Positions 53,452 to 63,307 are shown, counted from the stretch's first letter. The stretch: DNA of 64,000 nucleotides from Blastococcus sp. TF02A-30 (GCF_003319185.1 NZ_QOHJ01000010.1:1-64000), one strand, 5' to 3'. Translations and numbers: made by a program. The notes: generated by a model not told the origin, from the sequence alone.

Positions 53452-54732
53452 GTGCCGGAGACCCGATCGACCGCCCTGCTGGCTGGCTCCCTCGACGACC
53501 CGGCCCGAGCCCGCGACCTGGCCCGCATGAAGCGGCTGGCGACCGGGCTCTTCCTGCTGGCCGCCGCCGTGTTCCTCGCCTGCGTGCTGCTCGGCGAGGA
53601 GACCGGGGCCTGGGTGGGCTACGTGCGGGCCACCGCTGAGGCGTCCATGGTGGGTGCGCTGGCCGACTGGTTCGCGGTGACCGCGCTCTTCCGGCACCCG
53701 CTGGGGCTGCCCATCCCGCACACCGCGATCATCCCGCGCAAGAAGGACCAGATCGGCGAGAGCCTGGGCACCTTCGTGCAGGAGAACTTCCTGACCCGCG
53801 CCGTGGTCGAGGAGAAGCTCACCACCATCGACGTCCCCACCCGGCTGGGCAACTTCCTCGACGCACCCGGCCGCGCCGAGCGGCTGGCCGGCGACGCCGG
53901 CGCCGCCCTCACCGCGCTGACCGACCTGCTGCGGGACGAGGACCTCGAGCCCGCGGTGGCCGCGATCGTCGAGCGCAAGCTGCACGCCACCCCCGCCGCG
54001 CCGGTGCTGGCGCGGGTGCTGGAGCTCGTCGTCGACGGCGACCGCCACCAGGAGGTGCTCTCCGCCGCGCTGCGGCTGCTCTCCCGCTTCCTGCAGGAGA
54101 ACCGCGTGGTGTTCCGGGCCCAGCTCGGCGACGCCTCCCCCGCGTGGGTCCCCGACTGGGTCGACGACCGCGTCTTCGACCGGGCCTTCGCCGGCATCCA
54201 GCGCTTCCTCGACGAGGTCGGCGCCGATCCGCGGCACGAGCTGCGCCGGTCCTACGACAACCGGCTCCGGGCCTACGTGCACGCGCTGCGCACCGATCCG
54301 GAGACCGCCGCCCGGGTCGAGGCGCTCAAGAAGGAGCTGCTCGAGCACCCCGCGGTGCGCACCTGGTCGGGCTCGCTGTGGTCCAACGCGAAGACCGCGG
54401 TCCTCACCGCCGCCGCCGACCCCGACTCGGAGCTGCGGGCACGGGTGACCGGGCTGATCCTCGACGCCGCCCGCCTGCTGCGCACCGACCACACCGTCCG
54501 CGAGCTGGTGCAGCGGCACGCGCACGGCATCGCCGGCCACCTCGTCGAGCGCTTCTCCGGCGACCTCGCCGACCTGGTCAGCAGCACCGTCGCCCGGTGG
54601 GACACCGAGGAGACGAGCAACCGCATCGAGCTGCAGGTGGGCCGCGACCTGCAGTGGATCCGGGTGAACGGCACCGTCGTCGGTGGCCTCGCCGGGCTGG
54701 TGATCTACACCGTCGCCCAGCTCATCGGCTGA
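53452..54732 (+). CDS. DUF445 domain membrane protein
   Basis: 426 residues. A membrane helix (about 25-45), the DUF445 core with ATAEASMVGALADWFAVTALFRHPLGLPIPHTAIIP, a long charged helical middle, and a second membrane helix near the C-terminus (VVGGLAGLVIYTVAQLI). Conserved in bacteria, function unknown. GTG start, leaderless. One base separates its stop from that of the convergent next gene. Confidence 0.87.
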   Translation: MPETRSTALLAGSLDDPARARDLARMKRLATGLFLLAAAVFLACVLLGEETGAWVGYVRATAEASMVGALADWFAVTALFRHPLGLPIPHTAIIPRKKDQIGESLGTFVQENFLTRAVVEEKLTTIDVPTRLGNFLDAPGRAERLAGDAGAALTALTDLLRDEDLEPAVAAIVERKLHATPAAPVLARVLELVVDGDRHQEVLSAALRLLSRFLQENRVVFRAQLGDASPAWVPDWVDDRVFDRAFAGIQRFLDEVGADPRHELRRSYDNRLRAYVHALRTDPETAARVEALKKELLEHPAVRTWSGSLWSNAKTAVLTAAADPDSELRARVTGLILDAARLLRTDHTVRELVQRHAHGIAGHLVERFSGDLADLVSSTVARWDTEETSNRIELQVGRDLQWIRVNGTVVGGLAGLVIYTVAQLIG

Positions 54733-55089
54733 TCAGCGGCCGGCGCGCTCGTCCAGCAGCAGCGCCGCCAGCGACAGGGCACCCCACGTCGCGGCCGCCG
54801 GGGCCACCAGCGCGGCCCGCCGTCGAGCGCCGGCCGCGGGCAGCGCGAGCGCGTCGGTCACGTCGCCGAGCACCCGCGCCGCGACGGCCAGCCGTCGGGC
54901 AGGACCCGGCGGGGCCACCGCCATGGCCACGCCGATGCCGATGTCGCGCGCGGCCAGCGAACGGACCAGCGCGCGGGTCGCCGCGGTGTCGACCGGGCCG
55001 GCCGGGCGGAGCAGCGCCGCCGGTCCGGCCACCAGCACCGCCGAACCGACGGCGGTTGCCAGCCCGGCGAGCGAGGTCAGGGAGCCCAT
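54733..55089 (-). CDS. Hypothetical membrane protein
   Basis: 118 residues, Ala-rich with three hydrophobic stretches (about 5-27, 47-63 and 93-110) and Arg-rich loops. No recognised family; I see no motif. ATG start. Convergent with DUF445. Confidence 0.62.
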   Translation of the reverse strand: MGSLTSLAGLATAVGSAVLVAGPAALLRPAGPVDTAATRALVRSLAARDIGIGVAMAVAPPGPARRLAVAARVLGDVTDALALPAAGARRRAALVAPAAATWGALSLAALLLDERAGR

Positions 55090-55131
55090 GCCCCATCCGA
55101 GCAGCCGGGCGCCGGGCGCGCCAGGCCCAAT

Positions 55132-56091
55132 TCAGCGCCGGGCGGCCGCCGCGGCGTAGAGCGCGATGCCGGCGGCGACGCTCACGTTGAGCGACTCGGT
55201 CTCCCGGGAGATCGGGATGCGGACGACGACGTCGCACTTCTCGCGCACGAGCCGGGACAGGCCGGTCCCCTCGGCGCCGACGACGAGCGCCACCGGGTCG
55301 GCGAAGCCGTCGTAGTCGTGCAGGTCGACGTCCCCGTCGCCGGCCAGGCCGACCGTCTGCAGGCCGGCGTCCTGGTAGGACGCCAGCGCCCGCGGCAGGT
55401 TGACCGCGCGGGCCACCTGCAGCCGGGCGGCGGCGCCGGCGCTGGTGCGCCACGCGGACGCGGTCATGCCCACCGCCCGCCGCTGCGGCACGACGACGCC
55501 GTGCGCGTCGAAGGCGGCCGCCGAGCGGACGACGGCGCCGAGGTTGCGCGGGTCGGTCACCCCGTCCAGCGCCACCAGCAGCGCCGGGCGGCCGGAGTCG
55601 CGGGCGACGTCGAGCAGGTCGTCGGGGTGGGCGTACTCGTACGGCGGGACCTGCAGGCCGATGCCCTGGTGCAGGGCGCCGCCGGACATCCGGTCGAACT
55701 CGCCCTTGCCCACCTCGAGCAGCGGCAGCCCGCGGTCGTTGGCCAGCGCCAGCGCCTCGGTGATCCGCTCGTCGGTCATCCGGGTGGTGTCGCCGGTGAC
55801 GACGTACAGCGCGGTGGCCGGGATGCGCGCCCGCAGCGCCTCGACGACGGGGTTGCGCCCGAGCAGCAGCTCCGGCGCCTCCTCCTGCTTCTGGCGGGCC
55901 CGGGCGCGGTCGGCCCGCTGGCGCTCCTGCGCCTGGGCCTTGCGCTGCGCGGGGTGCCCGTAGCGTGCCTCGGCCGGCGGGGTCGCCCCCCGGCCGGCCA
56001 GCGAGCGCCGGTTCTTGCCGCCCGTGCCGCCGGGGGCGCCCTTCTTGTGCGCTCCGGTCGTGCGGCCTCGGCGCTGGCTGTTGCCGGCCAT
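55132..56091 (-). CDS. rlmB: 23S rRNA 2'-O-methyltransferase RlmB
   Basis: 319 residues. A basic, low-complexity N-terminal tail (about 1-72; typical of the actinobacterial form) leads to the TrmH substrate domain ([15 protein letters not shown]) and a SpoU catalytic domain with [14 protein letters not shown] (motif 1), [13 protein letters not shown] (motif 2) and [18 protein letters not shown] (motif 3, with the full SLNV). Methylates 23S rRNA at G2251 or an equivalent. The TGATG junction with cysS indicates coupling. Positionally Rv3579c. Confidence 0.93.
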   Translation of the reverse strand: MAGNSQRRGRTTGAHKKGAPGGTGGKNRRSLAGRGATPPAEARYGHPAQRKAQAQERQRADRARARQKQEEAPELLLGRNPVVEALRARIPATALYVVTGDTTRMTDERITEALALANDRGLPLLEVGKGEFDRMSGGALHQGIGLQVPPYEYAHPDDLLDVARDSGRPALLVALDGVTDPRNLGAVVRSAAAFDAHGVVVPQRRAVGMTASAWRTSAGAAARLQVARAVNLPRALASYQDAGLQTVGLAGDGDVDLHDYDGFADPVALVVGAEGTGLSRLVREKCDVVVRIPISRETESLNVSVAAGIALYAAAAARR

Positions 56092-57491
56092 CAGCGGATC
56101 AACTCCCATCGGGGTCCCTGCGGGGTGTCCTCGACCGCGACCCCGAGCGCGGCGAGCTGGTCGCGGATCGCGTCCGCGGCGGCGAAGTCCTTGCGGGCCC
56201 GGGCGGCCTGGCGCTGCTCGAGCGCGAGCACGACCAGGCCGTCGGTGGCCTGGGCCAGGCGGTCGTCGGAACCGGTGGCCCACTGCGGGTCGAGCGGGTC
56301 GAGGCCGAGCACGCCGAGCATCGCGCGCACCGCGCCGAGGGCGGCGGCCGCGGCCTCGTCGTCGCCGTCGGCGAGCGCGGTGTTGCCCTGGCGGACGGCC
56401 TCGTGCACGGCCGCGACCGCGGCCGGGGTGGACAGGTCGTCGTCGAGCGCGGCGCGGAACTCCGCGGGCAGCTCCGGCTTCCCGGCGTCCACCCCCACGC
56501 GCTCGGCGGCCCGCTGCACGAAGGACTCGATGCGCCGGTAGGCCGAGCCGGCCTCCTCCAGCGCCGCGTCGGTGAACTCGATCGTCGAGCGGTAGTGCGG
56601 GGCGACGAGGTAGTAGCGCAGCTCCACCGGGCGTACCCGGCGGACCACCTCGTCGACCAGCGCGGTGTTGCCCAGCGACTTGCTCATCTTCTCGCCGCCG
56701 AGGGTCACCCAGCCGTTGTGCAGCCAGTACTGCGCGAAGCCGTCACCGGCCGCCCGCGACTGGGCCTGCTCGTTCTCGTGGTGCGGGAAGCGCAGGTCCA
56801 GGCCGCCGCCGTGGATGTCGAACTCCGCGCCGAGGTACTTCCCGGCCATCGCCGAGCACTCCAGGTGCCAGCCGGGCCGCCCGGGGCCCCACGGCGTGGG
56901 CCAGGACGCCGTGGCCGGCTCCCCCGGCTTGTGCGCCTTCCACAGCGCGAAGTCACGGGGGTCGCGCTTGCGCTCGTCGCTGTCGGTGTCGGCGGCCGGC
57001 TCGAGGTTGTCCAGCTTCTGGCCGGTCAGCGCGCCGTACCCGGGGAAGGAGCGGACGTCGAAGTAGACGTCGCCGTCGACGGCGTAGGCGTGCCCGCGGT
57101 CGATCAACCGCTGCATCAGCTCGACCATCTCCGGGACGTGCCCGGTCGCCCGCGGCTCGTAGGACGGGGGCAGCACGCCGAGGACGTCGTAGGCGCGGGT
57201 GCAGGCGCGCTCGTTGAGGTAGGCCCACGCCCACCAGGGGACGTCGTGCTCCGCGGCCTTCGCGAGGATCTTGTCGTCGATGTCGGTGACGTTGCGGACG
57301 TAGGTGACCTCGAGCCCGCTCGCGGCCAGCCAGCGGCGCAGCACGTCGAAGGAGACGGCCGCCCGGATGTGGCCGACGTGCGGCGGGCCCTGCACGGTGA
57401 GCCCGCAGACGTAGACGGACGCCTGACCGGCACGCAGGGGCGTGAAGTCGCGGACCGCGCGGGCGGCCGTGTCGTACAGGCGGAGGCTCAC
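56091..57491 (-). CDS. cysS: Cysteinyl-tRNA synthetase
   Basis: 466 residues. Class I motifs: HIGH-like GPPHVGH (35-41) and KMSKS (268-272). Zinc ligands C29, C212, H237 and E241 (CGLTV, LECSAM, PHHENE). ATP-dependent charging of tRNA-Cys in the cytoplasm. GTG start; TAGACT on the minus strand ends seven bases upstream. Followed by rlmB in one operon; ispF ends 31 bases upstream. This is the protein-synthesis enzyme rather than MshC because the anticodon-binding tail (about 380-466) is present. Confidence 0.96.
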   Translation of the reverse strand: MSLRLYDTAARAVRDFTPLRAGQASVYVCGLTVQGPPHVGHIRAAVSFDVLRRWLAASGLEVTYVRNVTDIDDKILAKAAEHDVPWWAWAYLNERACTRAYDVLGVLPPSYEPRATGHVPEMVELMQRLIDRGHAYAVDGDVYFDVRSFPGYGALTGQKLDNLEPAADTDSDERKRDPRDFALWKAHKPGEPATASWPTPWGPGRPGWHLECSAMAGKYLGAEFDIHGGGLDLRFPHHENEQAQSRAAGDGFAQYWLHNGWVTLGGEKMSKSLGNTALVDEVVRRVRPVELRYYLVAPHYRSTIEFTDAALEEAGSAYRRIESFVQRAAERVGVDAGKPELPAEFRAALDDDLSTPAAVAAVHEAVRQGNTALADGDDEAAAAALGAVRAMLGVLGLDPLDPQWATGSDDRLAQATDGLVVLALEQRQAARARKDFAAADAIRDQLAALGVAVEDTPQGPRWELIR

Positions 57492-57498
57492 TGCCGGG

Positions 57499-57504
57499 AG
57501 TCTA
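57499..57504 (-). promoter_or_regulatory. -10 box of cysS, leaderless type
   Basis: TAGACT on the minus strand ends seven bases before the GTG of cysS, within the gap after ispF. Confidence 0.45.
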
Positions 57505-57522
57505 CGGAGTCCCGGCGCGCTC

Positions 57523-58023
57523 TCACGCCTGCGGAGAGGTCCCCTCCCCCGTCCGGACCACCAGCGCGGTGGCGATCGCCGCCCGGCCCTCGCCGCGGCC
57601 GGTCAGCCCGAGCCCGTCCGTGGTGGTGGCGGTGAGGCTCACCGGCGCCCCCAGCGCGGCGGTCAGCACCGCCTCGGCCTCGCCGCGGCGCGTGCCGATC
57701 CGCGGGCTGTTGCCGATCAGCTGCACCGAGGCGTTGCCGACCCGCCAGCCGGCCGCGTCGAGCACCTCGCGCACGTGACCGAGGACGTCGGCGCCGCGGG
57801 CCCCGGCCCAGCGGGGGTCGTCGGTGCCGAGCAGACCGCCGATGTCCCCCAGCCCGGCCGCGGAGAGGACGGCGTCGGTGAGGGCGTGCGCGACGACGTC
57901 GCCGTCGGAGTGCCCGGCGCAGCCGTCGGCGTCCGGCCACTCCAGGCCGGCCAGCCAGCAGGGGCGCCCGGGCTCCACCGGGTGCACGTCGGTACCGGTG
58001 CCGACGCGGGGCAGCCCGATCAC
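57523..58023 (-). CDS. ispF: 2-C-methyl-D-erythritol 2,4-cyclodiphosphate synthase IspF
   Basis: 166 residues, MEP-pathway step 5. VGTGTDVHP gives D12 and H14, [13 protein letters not shown] gives the third zinc ligand H46, and the active-site flexible loop follows. Forms trimers. GTG start overlaps the ispD stop (GTGA), so the two enzymes are made together. Positional counterpart of Rv3581c. Confidence 0.95.
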   Translation of the reverse strand: MIGLPRVGTGTDVHPVEPGRPCWLAGLEWPDADGCAGHSDGDVVAHALTDAVLSAAGLGDIGGLLGTDDPRWAGARGADVLGHVREVLDAAGWRVGNASVQLIGNSPRIGTRRGEAEAVLTAALGAPVSLTATTTDGLGLTGRGEGRAAIATALVVRTGEGTSPQA

Positions 58024-58682
58024 CGGGTCACCTGGGCTTCCGCGAGGGTCAGGTCGTGCGCGACCGTCACCTTGGCCGCGCGCTCGTCGCCGGCGACCGT
58101 CACGACCGGGATGCCGGCGGCGCGGAGCACGGCCGCGTCGTCGGTGAGGTCGGCGTCCGGCGGGAGGTCCGCGTAGGCCGCGGCGAGGACGGCGCGGTCG
58201 AAGCCCTGCGGGGTCTGCACCCGGCGGAGGGTGGCACGCGGTAGGGCGTCGGTGATCACGCCGGCATCGTCCACGACCACGGTGGTGTCGACGACCGGCA
58301 GCACCGGGACGACGCCGGGGTGGCCGTCGGCGAGCGCGGCCAGGACCCGGCGGACCAGGTCCGGCGGGGTCAGCGGGCGGGCCGCGTCGTGCACCAGGAC
58401 GACGTCGGCACCGGCGGTCGCGGCGGCCAGGCAGGCGCGGACCGAGCCGGTCCGGCTGGCGCCGCCGTCGACCAGGTGCACGTCGGCGGGCAGGACGGCG
58501 GCGAACGCGTCGCGCTGCGCCGCCGGGACGGCGACCACGACCTCCGCGACGCCCCCGGCCCGGAGGGCGTCGACCGACCAGGCGACGAGGGGCCGGCCGG
58601 CCAGCGCGACCAGCGCCTTCGGCAGATCTGCGCCCAGACGCGAACCGCTCCCGGCCGCTGCGACGATGCCGACAGCGTGCAC
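58020..58682 (-). CDS. ispD: 2-C-methyl-D-erythritol 4-phosphate cytidylyltransferase IspD
   Basis: 220 residues, MEP-pathway step 3. CTP-binding loop [20 protein letters not shown], then [22 protein letters not shown] and the TPQGF motif. GTG start without a clear ribosome site. Preceded on the same strand by carD and its hairpin. Confidence 0.95.
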   Translation of the reverse strand: MHAVGIVAAAGSGSRLGADLPKALVALAGRPLVAWSVDALRAGGVAEVVVAVPAAQRDAFAAVLPADVHLVDGGASRTGSVRACLAAATAGADVVLVHDAARPLTPPDLVRRVLAALADGHPGVVPVLPVVDTTVVVDDAGVITDALPRATLRRVQTPQGFDRAVLAAAYADLPPDADLTDDAAVLRAAGIPVVTVAGDERAAKVTVAHDLTLAEAQVTR

Positions 58683-58717
58683 GGGAGCGGTCCGGGTGTC
58701 TTTCGGTGGAACGGCTC

Positions 58718-58736
58718 AGCTCGGGAGACCCGAGCT
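58718..58736 (-). terminator. Hairpin at the carD stop
   Basis: AGCTCGGG (58718-58725), loop aga, CCCGAGCT (58729-58736). It begins in the carD stop codon and separates carD from ispD. Confidence 0.6.
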
Positions 58737-59218
58737 CAGCTGGCGAGGACCTCGTCGAGGAGGACCTCCGCCTTGTCCTCGTTGGTGCCCTCGGCGAGCG
58801 CGAGCTCGCTGACCAGGATCTGGCGGGCCTTGGAGAGCATCCGCTTCTCGCCGGCCGAGAGGCCCCGGTCCTTGTCGCGGCGCCAGAGGTCGCGGACGAC
58901 CTCGGCCACCTTGTTCACGTCGCCGGAGGCCAGCTTCTCGAGGTTGGCCTTGTAGCGGCGCGACCAGTTGGTCGGCTCTTCGGTGTGGGGGGCACGCAGG
59001 ACCTCGAAGACCCGGTTCAGGCCCTCCTGACCGACGACGTCACGGACGCCGACGATCTCTGCGTTGTCGGCCGGCACGCGCACGGTGAGGTCGCCCTGGG
59101 CGACCTTCAGCACGAGGTAGGCCTTCTCTTCGCCCTTGATGGTCCGCTTCTCGATCGCTTCGATCAGAGCAGCGCCGTGGTGCGGGTAGACGACGGTCTC
59201 GCCGACAGTGAAGCCCAT
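58736..59218 (-). CDS. carD: CarD family transcription regulator
   Basis: 160 residues. N-terminal RNAP-interaction domain (about 1-62) starting [20 protein letters not shown]-terminal helical DNA-binding part with the conserved [30 protein letters not shown] and Trp. Binds the RNA polymerase beta subunit and stabilises open complexes at rRNA and other promoters. ATG start, with AAAGGGG at 59229-59235. Candidate -10 TAACCT at 59246-59251. Confidence 0.96.
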   Translation of the reverse strand: MGFTVGETVVYPHHGAALIEAIEKRTIKGEEKAYLVLKVAQGDLTVRVPADNAEIVGVRDVVGQEGLNRVFEVLRAPHTEEPTNWSRRYKANLEKLASGDVNKVAEVVRDLWRRDKDRGLSAGEKRMLSKARQILVSELALAEGTNEDKAEVLLDEVLAS

Positions 59219-59245
59219 GTGAATGTGACCCCTTTCGCTGTCCCC

Positions 59246-59251
59246 AGGTTA
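59246..59251 (-). promoter_or_regulatory. -10 box of carD
   Basis: TAACCT on the minus strand, 27 bases before the ATG, leaving room for the ribosome site. Confidence 0.4.
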
Positions 59252-59341
59252 CCACGGCAGACTGACCCAACGGATCGGAGCCGATCAGCAAATCCGCAGG
59301 TCAGAAGGCACGTTCGTTCCCGACAGGGGGTTGACAGACGG

Positions 59342-60196
59342 ATGGTCGGTGTGCCTTCGACGGCCTCCCCTGCGGCTCTCGCGGCCGCCCTCGCGCGCGC
59401 CACGCACCCGGGTCCGGCTGTGGCGGTGACCACCGTGGCGACCCTCCTCGCCGTGGCCGCGGGCGTGGACGGACCCCGCGTCGTCCTCGTCTGCCTCGCC
59501 GTCCTCGCAGGTCAGGCGTCCATCGGCTGGAGCAACGACTGGCTGGACGCCGACCGCGACCGCGCCGTCGCCCGGCCCGACAAGCCGGTGGTGCAGGGCG
59601 CGGTCCGCCCCCCGATGCTGCGCGCGCTGGCGTGCGCCTCGGCCGCGCTGGCCGTCGTCCTCTCGCTGCTCCTCGGTGCCGTACCGGGTCTTCTGCTGCT
59701 CGTCCTGGTGGCCAGCGGGTGGGCCTACAACGCCGGGCTCAAGCGGACCGCGGTCTCCGTCGTGCCGTACGTGACCGGCTTCGGGGCGCTGCCGGCCGGC
59801 GTGGTCGCCGCCGCACCGGGGACGCCCGTCGCGCCGTGGTGGCTGATGGCCGCCGGCGGTGCGCTCGGCGCCGCCGCGCACCTCGCCAACGTCGCGCCCG
59901 ACATCGAGGAGGACCTCGCCACCGGGGTCCGGGGCCTGCCCCACCGCCTCGGCGCGGGGGTGTCCGCGGGAACCGGTGCGCTGCTGCTCGGCGCGGCGTC
60001 CCTCGCGCTGGTCCTCGGGCCGGACGGCGCCCCCACCGCGGCGGAGTGGGGCGTGCTGGTCGTCGCGCTCCCCGCCGTCGCGCTGGCCGCGCTCGCCGGC
60101 AGCCCCCGCTTCCGGCGGGCCGCCTTCCCCGCGGTGATGCTGCTGACCGTGCTCGACGTCGTCCTGCTCCTGCTGGGCGGGGCGTCCCTCACCTGA
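59342..60196 (+). CDS. UbiA family prenyltransferase-like protein
   Basis: 284 residues with about eight membrane helices. The first Asp-rich loop SNDWLDADRDRAVARPDKP (about 70-88) matches the NDxxDxxxD motif. The second Asp motif is weaker: NVAPDIEEDLATGVRGLPHRLG. UbiA-type enzymes prenylate aromatic or sugar acceptors; the acceptor here is not known. ATG start; a GTG nine bases later is possible. Confidence 0.83.
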   Translation: MVGVPSTASPAALAAALARATHPGPAVAVTTVATLLAVAAGVDGPRVVLVCLAVLAGQASIGWSNDWLDADRDRAVARPDKPVVQGAVRPPMLRALACASAALAVVLSLLLGAVPGLLLLVLVASGWAYNAGLKRTAVSVVPYVTGFGALPAGVVAAAPGTPVAPWWLMAAGGALGAAAHLANVAPDIEEDLATGVRGLPHRLGAGVSAGTGALLLGAASLALVLGPDGAPTAAEWGVLVVALPAVALAALAGSPRFRRAAFPAVMLLTVLDVVLLLLGGASLT

Positions 60197-60205
60197 GCGC
60201 GGGCG

Positions 60206-60925
60206 TCAGCCCCGACCGCCGCCCTTGCCGTTGCCGTTGCCGCCGCCGTTGCCGTTGCCGTTGCCGTTGCCGCGGGTGGTGGCGCCACCGGTGGCCTTCG
60301 GGCGGTCGCTGCCGCGGGTCGCCGCGGCGGTCGGTGCCTGCGCCGGCACCTCCGCGACCTCCGCGACCTCCGCGACGGGCTGCGCGGGCCCCTCCGCGAC
60401 CGGCAGGGCCGCGAGGTCCACGCCCTCCGCCGCGAGATCCGCCTCGTCGAGGTGCTTGCGGCCGGCCCAGTCACGCACGACCTCGCCGAACCGCACGCCC
60501 TCGCCCCGGAACGCGCCGTTCCGGGCACCCTCGCTCACCCAGGCGCCGAACGAGGCGTAGCCCTCCGGGCCCGCGGCCGCCCAGGCCGTGGCGTCGAAGG
60601 CGGCCGGGTCCGCCGGCGCCTCCTCCTCGGCGACCGGGTCCTCGGCAACCGGGTCCGCGGCGACCGGCTCCTCGCCCGTGGCGGGCTCGTCGGCCGGCTG
60701 CTCCGGCGCCGGCTCCACGGCCTCGGCGAGGACGTCGCCGGAATCGGGCAGGTCCAGCGGCGACACGCCCTCGACGACCGCCGCGACCGGGTCCTGCACG
60801 GGGTCCGGCAGCACGCCGGCCGCTCCGGCGCCGGTCACCGCCGTGACCGCGAGCGCGGCACCGGCGGTCGTCTTGGCGAGGACGCCGGCGGACATGACCT
60901 TGGCGAGCGCGGTCGTGATGAGCAT
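60206..60925 (-). CDS. Secreted-type repeat-tailed protein, unknown function
   Basis: 239 residues. Hydrophobic N-terminus (about 4-40; signal-like, no lipobox), acidic Ala/Glu/Pro-rich linker (about 75-125; EEPVAADPVAEDPVAEEE), a small domain (about 128-185; GAWVSEGARNGAFRGEGVRFGEVVRDWAGRKHLDEADL), the triple AEV repeat, and a tail of alternating Gly-Asn (GNGNGNGNGG). I know no family. ATG start. The repeats are also visible in the DNA (60224-60271 and 60351-60376). Confidence 0.7.
   Translation of the reverse strand: MLITTALAKVMSAGVLAKTTAGAALAVTAVTGAGAAGVLPDPVQDPVAAVVEGVSPLDLPDSGDVLAEAVEPAPEQPADEPATGEEPVAADPVAEDPVAEEEAPADPAAFDATAWAAAGPEGYASFGAWVSEGARNGAFRGEGVRFGEVVRDWAGRKHLDEADLAAEGVDLAALPVAEGPAQPVAEVAEVAEVPAQAPTAAATRGSDRPKATGGATTRGNGNGNGNGGGNGNGKGGGRG
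60224..60271. repeat. Six-base tandem repeat (ttgccg)
   Basis: The unit TTGCCG (GGCAAC-type on the coding strand) repeats imperfectly about eight times and encodes the Gly-Asn tail of the neighbouring gene. A slippage-prone tract. Confidence 0.8.
60351..60376. repeat. Nine-base tandem repeat (three copies)
   Basis: tccgcgacc repeats almost exactly three times and encodes the AEVAEVAEV run of the same gene. Confidence 0.65.
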
Positions 60926-61018
60926 GGGGGTGGGGCTCCGTTCTCCGTGAGGCGTCGTGCACAGGGGTTCTCGGCAGCTCCGCCCGCGCACCTGAGACCT
61001 GTCGCCCGGACGGGGCAT

Positions 61019-61032
61019 CGCGCACGTGCGCG
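61019..61032. promoter_or_regulatory. 14-bp perfect palindrome
   Basis: CGCGCACGTGCGCG, 94 bases upstream of the start of the repeat-tailed gene and in the 235-base gap to the LpqE-like gene. Operator candidate; regulator unknown. Confidence 0.4.
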
Positions 61033-61091
61033 TAGCGACGCGGAACGGCGGGCACACCCTTCCCTGCGGGCGGGGGCCCGTGGGCGACCGA

Positions 61092-61097
61092 TAGGCT
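61092..61097 (+). promoter_or_regulatory. -10 box of the LpqE-like gene
   Basis: TAGGCT, 63 bases before the GTG at 61161; the transcript would carry a leader with the GGAGG ribosome site. Confidence 0.4.
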
Positions 61098-61160
61098 GCG
61101 GTCGACCCCCGTGCCGCCGATCCCGCGGTGGCCGGTCCGTACTGCTGGAGGTCGTCGGCT

Positions 61161-61802
61161 GTGAACCGCGCCCTGCGCGCCGCCACCATGGGCGTGTTGC
61201 TGCTCTCCCCCGTCGCGCTCTCCGCGTGCAGCGCCGGGCAGGTCACCCAGACCGCCACCCAGGAGCGCGACAAGACCGGCTCGATGGCCCAGGTCGGCGA
61301 CATCACGCTGCGCCAGGTGCAGCTCGCCTACCCCCGCGGCGGCGCCTACGAGGCCGGTGACGACGCCGAGCTGCAGATGGCGATCGTCAACACCGGGCAG
61401 GAGACCGACACCCTCGTCAGCGTCGAGGGCGAGGGCTTCGGCGACGCGGAGCTCGACCCGGGCACCGCCCCCGTCAACGCCTCCGGACTGCCCGCCGGCA
61501 CCGCGACCGTCGGCGGCTCCGGCGAGATCGAGTGCGCGCCCGACACCACCGTGTTCATCGGGCCGGACTCCGACGCCTCCATCACGCTCACCGACCTCGA
61601 CGAGGGGCTCACCACCGGCCAGTACGTGACCCTGGTGCTCACCTTCGAGAACGCCGGCGAGATCACCGTCCAGGCCACGGTCGCCACCCCGTCCCGCGCC
61701 CTCGAGCGCGAGGAGGGCTTCGACTTCCACCACGAGGAGGGCACGAACGAGGGCGACGAGGCCAACACCGAGGTCGCCTCGGGCGCGGGCAGCGACGAGT
61801 AG
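61161..61802 (+). CDS. LpqE-like lipoprotein
   Basis: 213 residues. Signal peptide and lipobox LSAC with Cys at 23, then a single Ig/beta-sandwich-like domain (LAYPRGGAYEAGDDAELQMAIVNTG) and an acidic C-terminal tail (EGFDFHHEEGTNEGDE). The gene order carD / lipoprotein / radA / disA equals that of M. tuberculosis, where the lipoprotein is LpqE; the name rests on position and size. Function unknown. GTG with GGAGG about 10 bases upstream. Confidence 0.8.
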   Translation: MNRALRAATMGVLLLSPVALSACSAGQVTQTATQERDKTGSMAQVGDITLRQVQLAYPRGGAYEAGDDAELQMAIVNTGQETDTLVSVEGEGFGDAELDPGTAPVNASGLPAGTATVGGSGEIECAPDTTVFIGPDSDASITLTDLDEGLTTGQYVTLVLTFENAGEITVQATVATPSRALEREEGFDFHHEEGTNEGDEANTEVASGAGSDE

Positions 61803-61845
61803 GGCCTCCCGCCCGCTCCTCCCCGGAACCGTCGTACCCGGCGGT

Positions 61846-61851
61846 TAGCGT
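61846..61851 (+). promoter_or_regulatory. -10 box of radA, leaderless type
   Basis: TAGCGT ends seven bases before the GTG at 61859. Confidence 0.5.
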
Positions 61852-61858
61852 CGCCGTC

Positions 61859-63226
61859 GTGCCACCGTCCGGAGTGAAGTCCGCCCGTCCCGCCCACCGC
61901 TGCACCGAGTGCGGCTACGCCTCGCCCAAGTGGGTCGGGCGCTGCCCCGAGTGCCAGGCGTGGGGCACGCTGCAGGAGGCCGGGGCACCCGCCACCGGCC
62001 TGCGCGCCGTCTCCGCCGGCCCCGTGACCGCCCCCGCTCGCCCGATCGCGCAGGTCGAGCTCACCGGCGCCCGCGCGGTGCCGACGGGCATCGCCGAGTT
62101 CGACCGCGTCCTGGGCGGCGGGCTCGTGCCGGGTGCGGTCCTCCTCGTGGCCGGGGAGCCCGGCGTCGGCAAGTCCACGCTGCTGCTCGAGGTGGCGCAC
62201 CGCGTCGCCGCCGGCAACGGCCCGGCGCTGGTGGTCTCCGGCGAGGAGTCGGCGGGGCAGGTGCGGCTGCGCGCCGAGCGGATCGGCGCGCTGCACGACC
62301 GGCTCTACCTGGCCGCCGAGACGGAGCTGTCGGCCGTCCTCGCGCACGTCGAGGAGGTCAACCCCTCCCTGCTGGTGCTCGACTCGGTGCAGACCGTCCG
62401 CTCCCCCGCCGTCGAGGGCACCGACGGCGGCTCGACCCAGGTGCGCGCGGTCGCCAGCGCGCTGACCGGCGTGGCGAAGAGCCGCGGCATGACCACCATC
62501 CTGGTCGGCCACGTCACCAAGGACGGCGCCATCGCCGGGCCGCGCACGCTCGAGCACCTGGTCGACGTCGTGGTGGCCTTCGACGGCGAACGGCACTCCA
62601 CCCTGCGGCTCATCCGGGCCACCAAGAACCGCTTCGGCCCGGCCGACGAGATCGGCTGCTTCGAGATCGGCGACGCCGGGGTCGTGGGCGTCCCCGACCC
62701 CTCCGCGCTGTTCGTCTCCCGGCGCAGCGCCCCGGTGCCCGGCAGCTGCGTCACCGTGACGATGGAAGGAAGCCGCCCGCTGCTCGCCGAGGTGCAGGCC
62801 CTCGTCGCGAGCTCCACCGGCGGCGGCTCGCCCCGGAGGGCGGTCAGCGGCCTGGACTCGCAGCGGGTGGCGATGGTCAACGCCGTCGTCGAGCGCCGCG
62901 GTGGGGTGAAGCTGGCCGACGCCGACGTCTTCGCGGCCTCGGTGGGCGGGGTGCGCATCGCCGAGCCGGCGGCGGACCTCGCGCTGGCGCTGGCCATCGC
63001 GTCGGCCGCCAACGACCGCCCGCTGCCCGACGGCGTCGTGGCGCTGGGCGAGGTGGGGCTGTCCGGCGAGATCCGCCGGGTCGGCGGCACCGGGCGCCGG
63101 CTGGCCGAGGCGGCCCGCCAGGGGTACCGCGTCGCGCTCGTGCCACCGGACGCCGGCAACGCGCCGCCCGGGATGCGGCTGGTCGAGGTGCCCGACCTGG
63201 GCACCGCGTTCCACCGCCTCTTCTGA
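61859..63226 (+). CDS. radA: DNA repair protein RadA
   Basis: 455 residues. Zinc finger C15-x2-C18-x10-C29-x2-C32; RecA-like ATPase with Walker [10 protein letters not shown] (99-107), DSVQT and the RadA-specific KNRFG motif; C-terminal Lon-like domain (about 280-455) with [12 protein letters not shown]. Acts in branch migration and processing of recombination intermediates. Leaderless GTG start, with a second in-frame GTG 15 bases on. Upstream of disA, as in many Gram-positives. Confidence 0.96.
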   Translation: MPPSGVKSARPAHRCTECGYASPKWVGRCPECQAWGTLQEAGAPATGLRAVSAGPVTAPARPIAQVELTGARAVPTGIAEFDRVLGGGLVPGAVLLVAGEPGVGKSTLLLEVAHRVAAGNGPALVVSGEESAGQVRLRAERIGALHDRLYLAAETELSAVLAHVEEVNPSLLVLDSVQTVRSPAVEGTDGGSTQVRAVASALTGVAKSRGMTTILVGHVTKDGAIAGPRTLEHLVDVVVAFDGERHSTLRLIRATKNRFGPADEIGCFEIGDAGVVGVPDPSALFVSRRSAPVPGSCVTVTMEGSRPLLAEVQALVASSTGGGSPRRAVSGLDSQRVAMVNAVVERRGGVKLADADVFAASVGGVRIAEPAADLALALAIASAANDRPLPDGVVALGEVGLSGEIRRVGGTGRRLAEAARQGYRVALVPPDAGNAPPGMRLVEVPDLGTAFHRLF

Positions 63227-63261
63227 TCCCGGCCGGTTCCGCATCTGGCATGCTGTTCCGG

Positions 63262-63297
63262 CCCGGGAACCCGAGACGGACCCCGGGGGTTCTCGGG
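63262..63297 (+). terminator. Imperfect hairpin after radA
   Basis: CCCGGGAACCC (63262-63272) pairs with GGGTTCTCGGG (63287-63297) with one mismatch. Located 36 bases after the radA stop and before disA; attenuating rather than strong. Confidence 0.5.
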
Positions 63298-63301
63298 CAC
63301 G

Positions 63302-63307
63302 TAGACT
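63302..63307 (+). promoter_or_regulatory. -10 box of disA
   Basis: TAGACT, 34 bases before the GTG at 63342, with AGGAG between them. Confidence 0.4.

Noticed and set aside
59330..59335. TTGACA as a -35 box for the UbiA gene
   Set aside because: No -10 box 16-18 bases downstream, and the transcript would start inside the gene.
60224..60376. Tandem repeats as a CRISPR array
   Set aside because: Units are 6 and 9 bases, uninterrupted and in frame with a coding sequence; no spacers and no cas genes.
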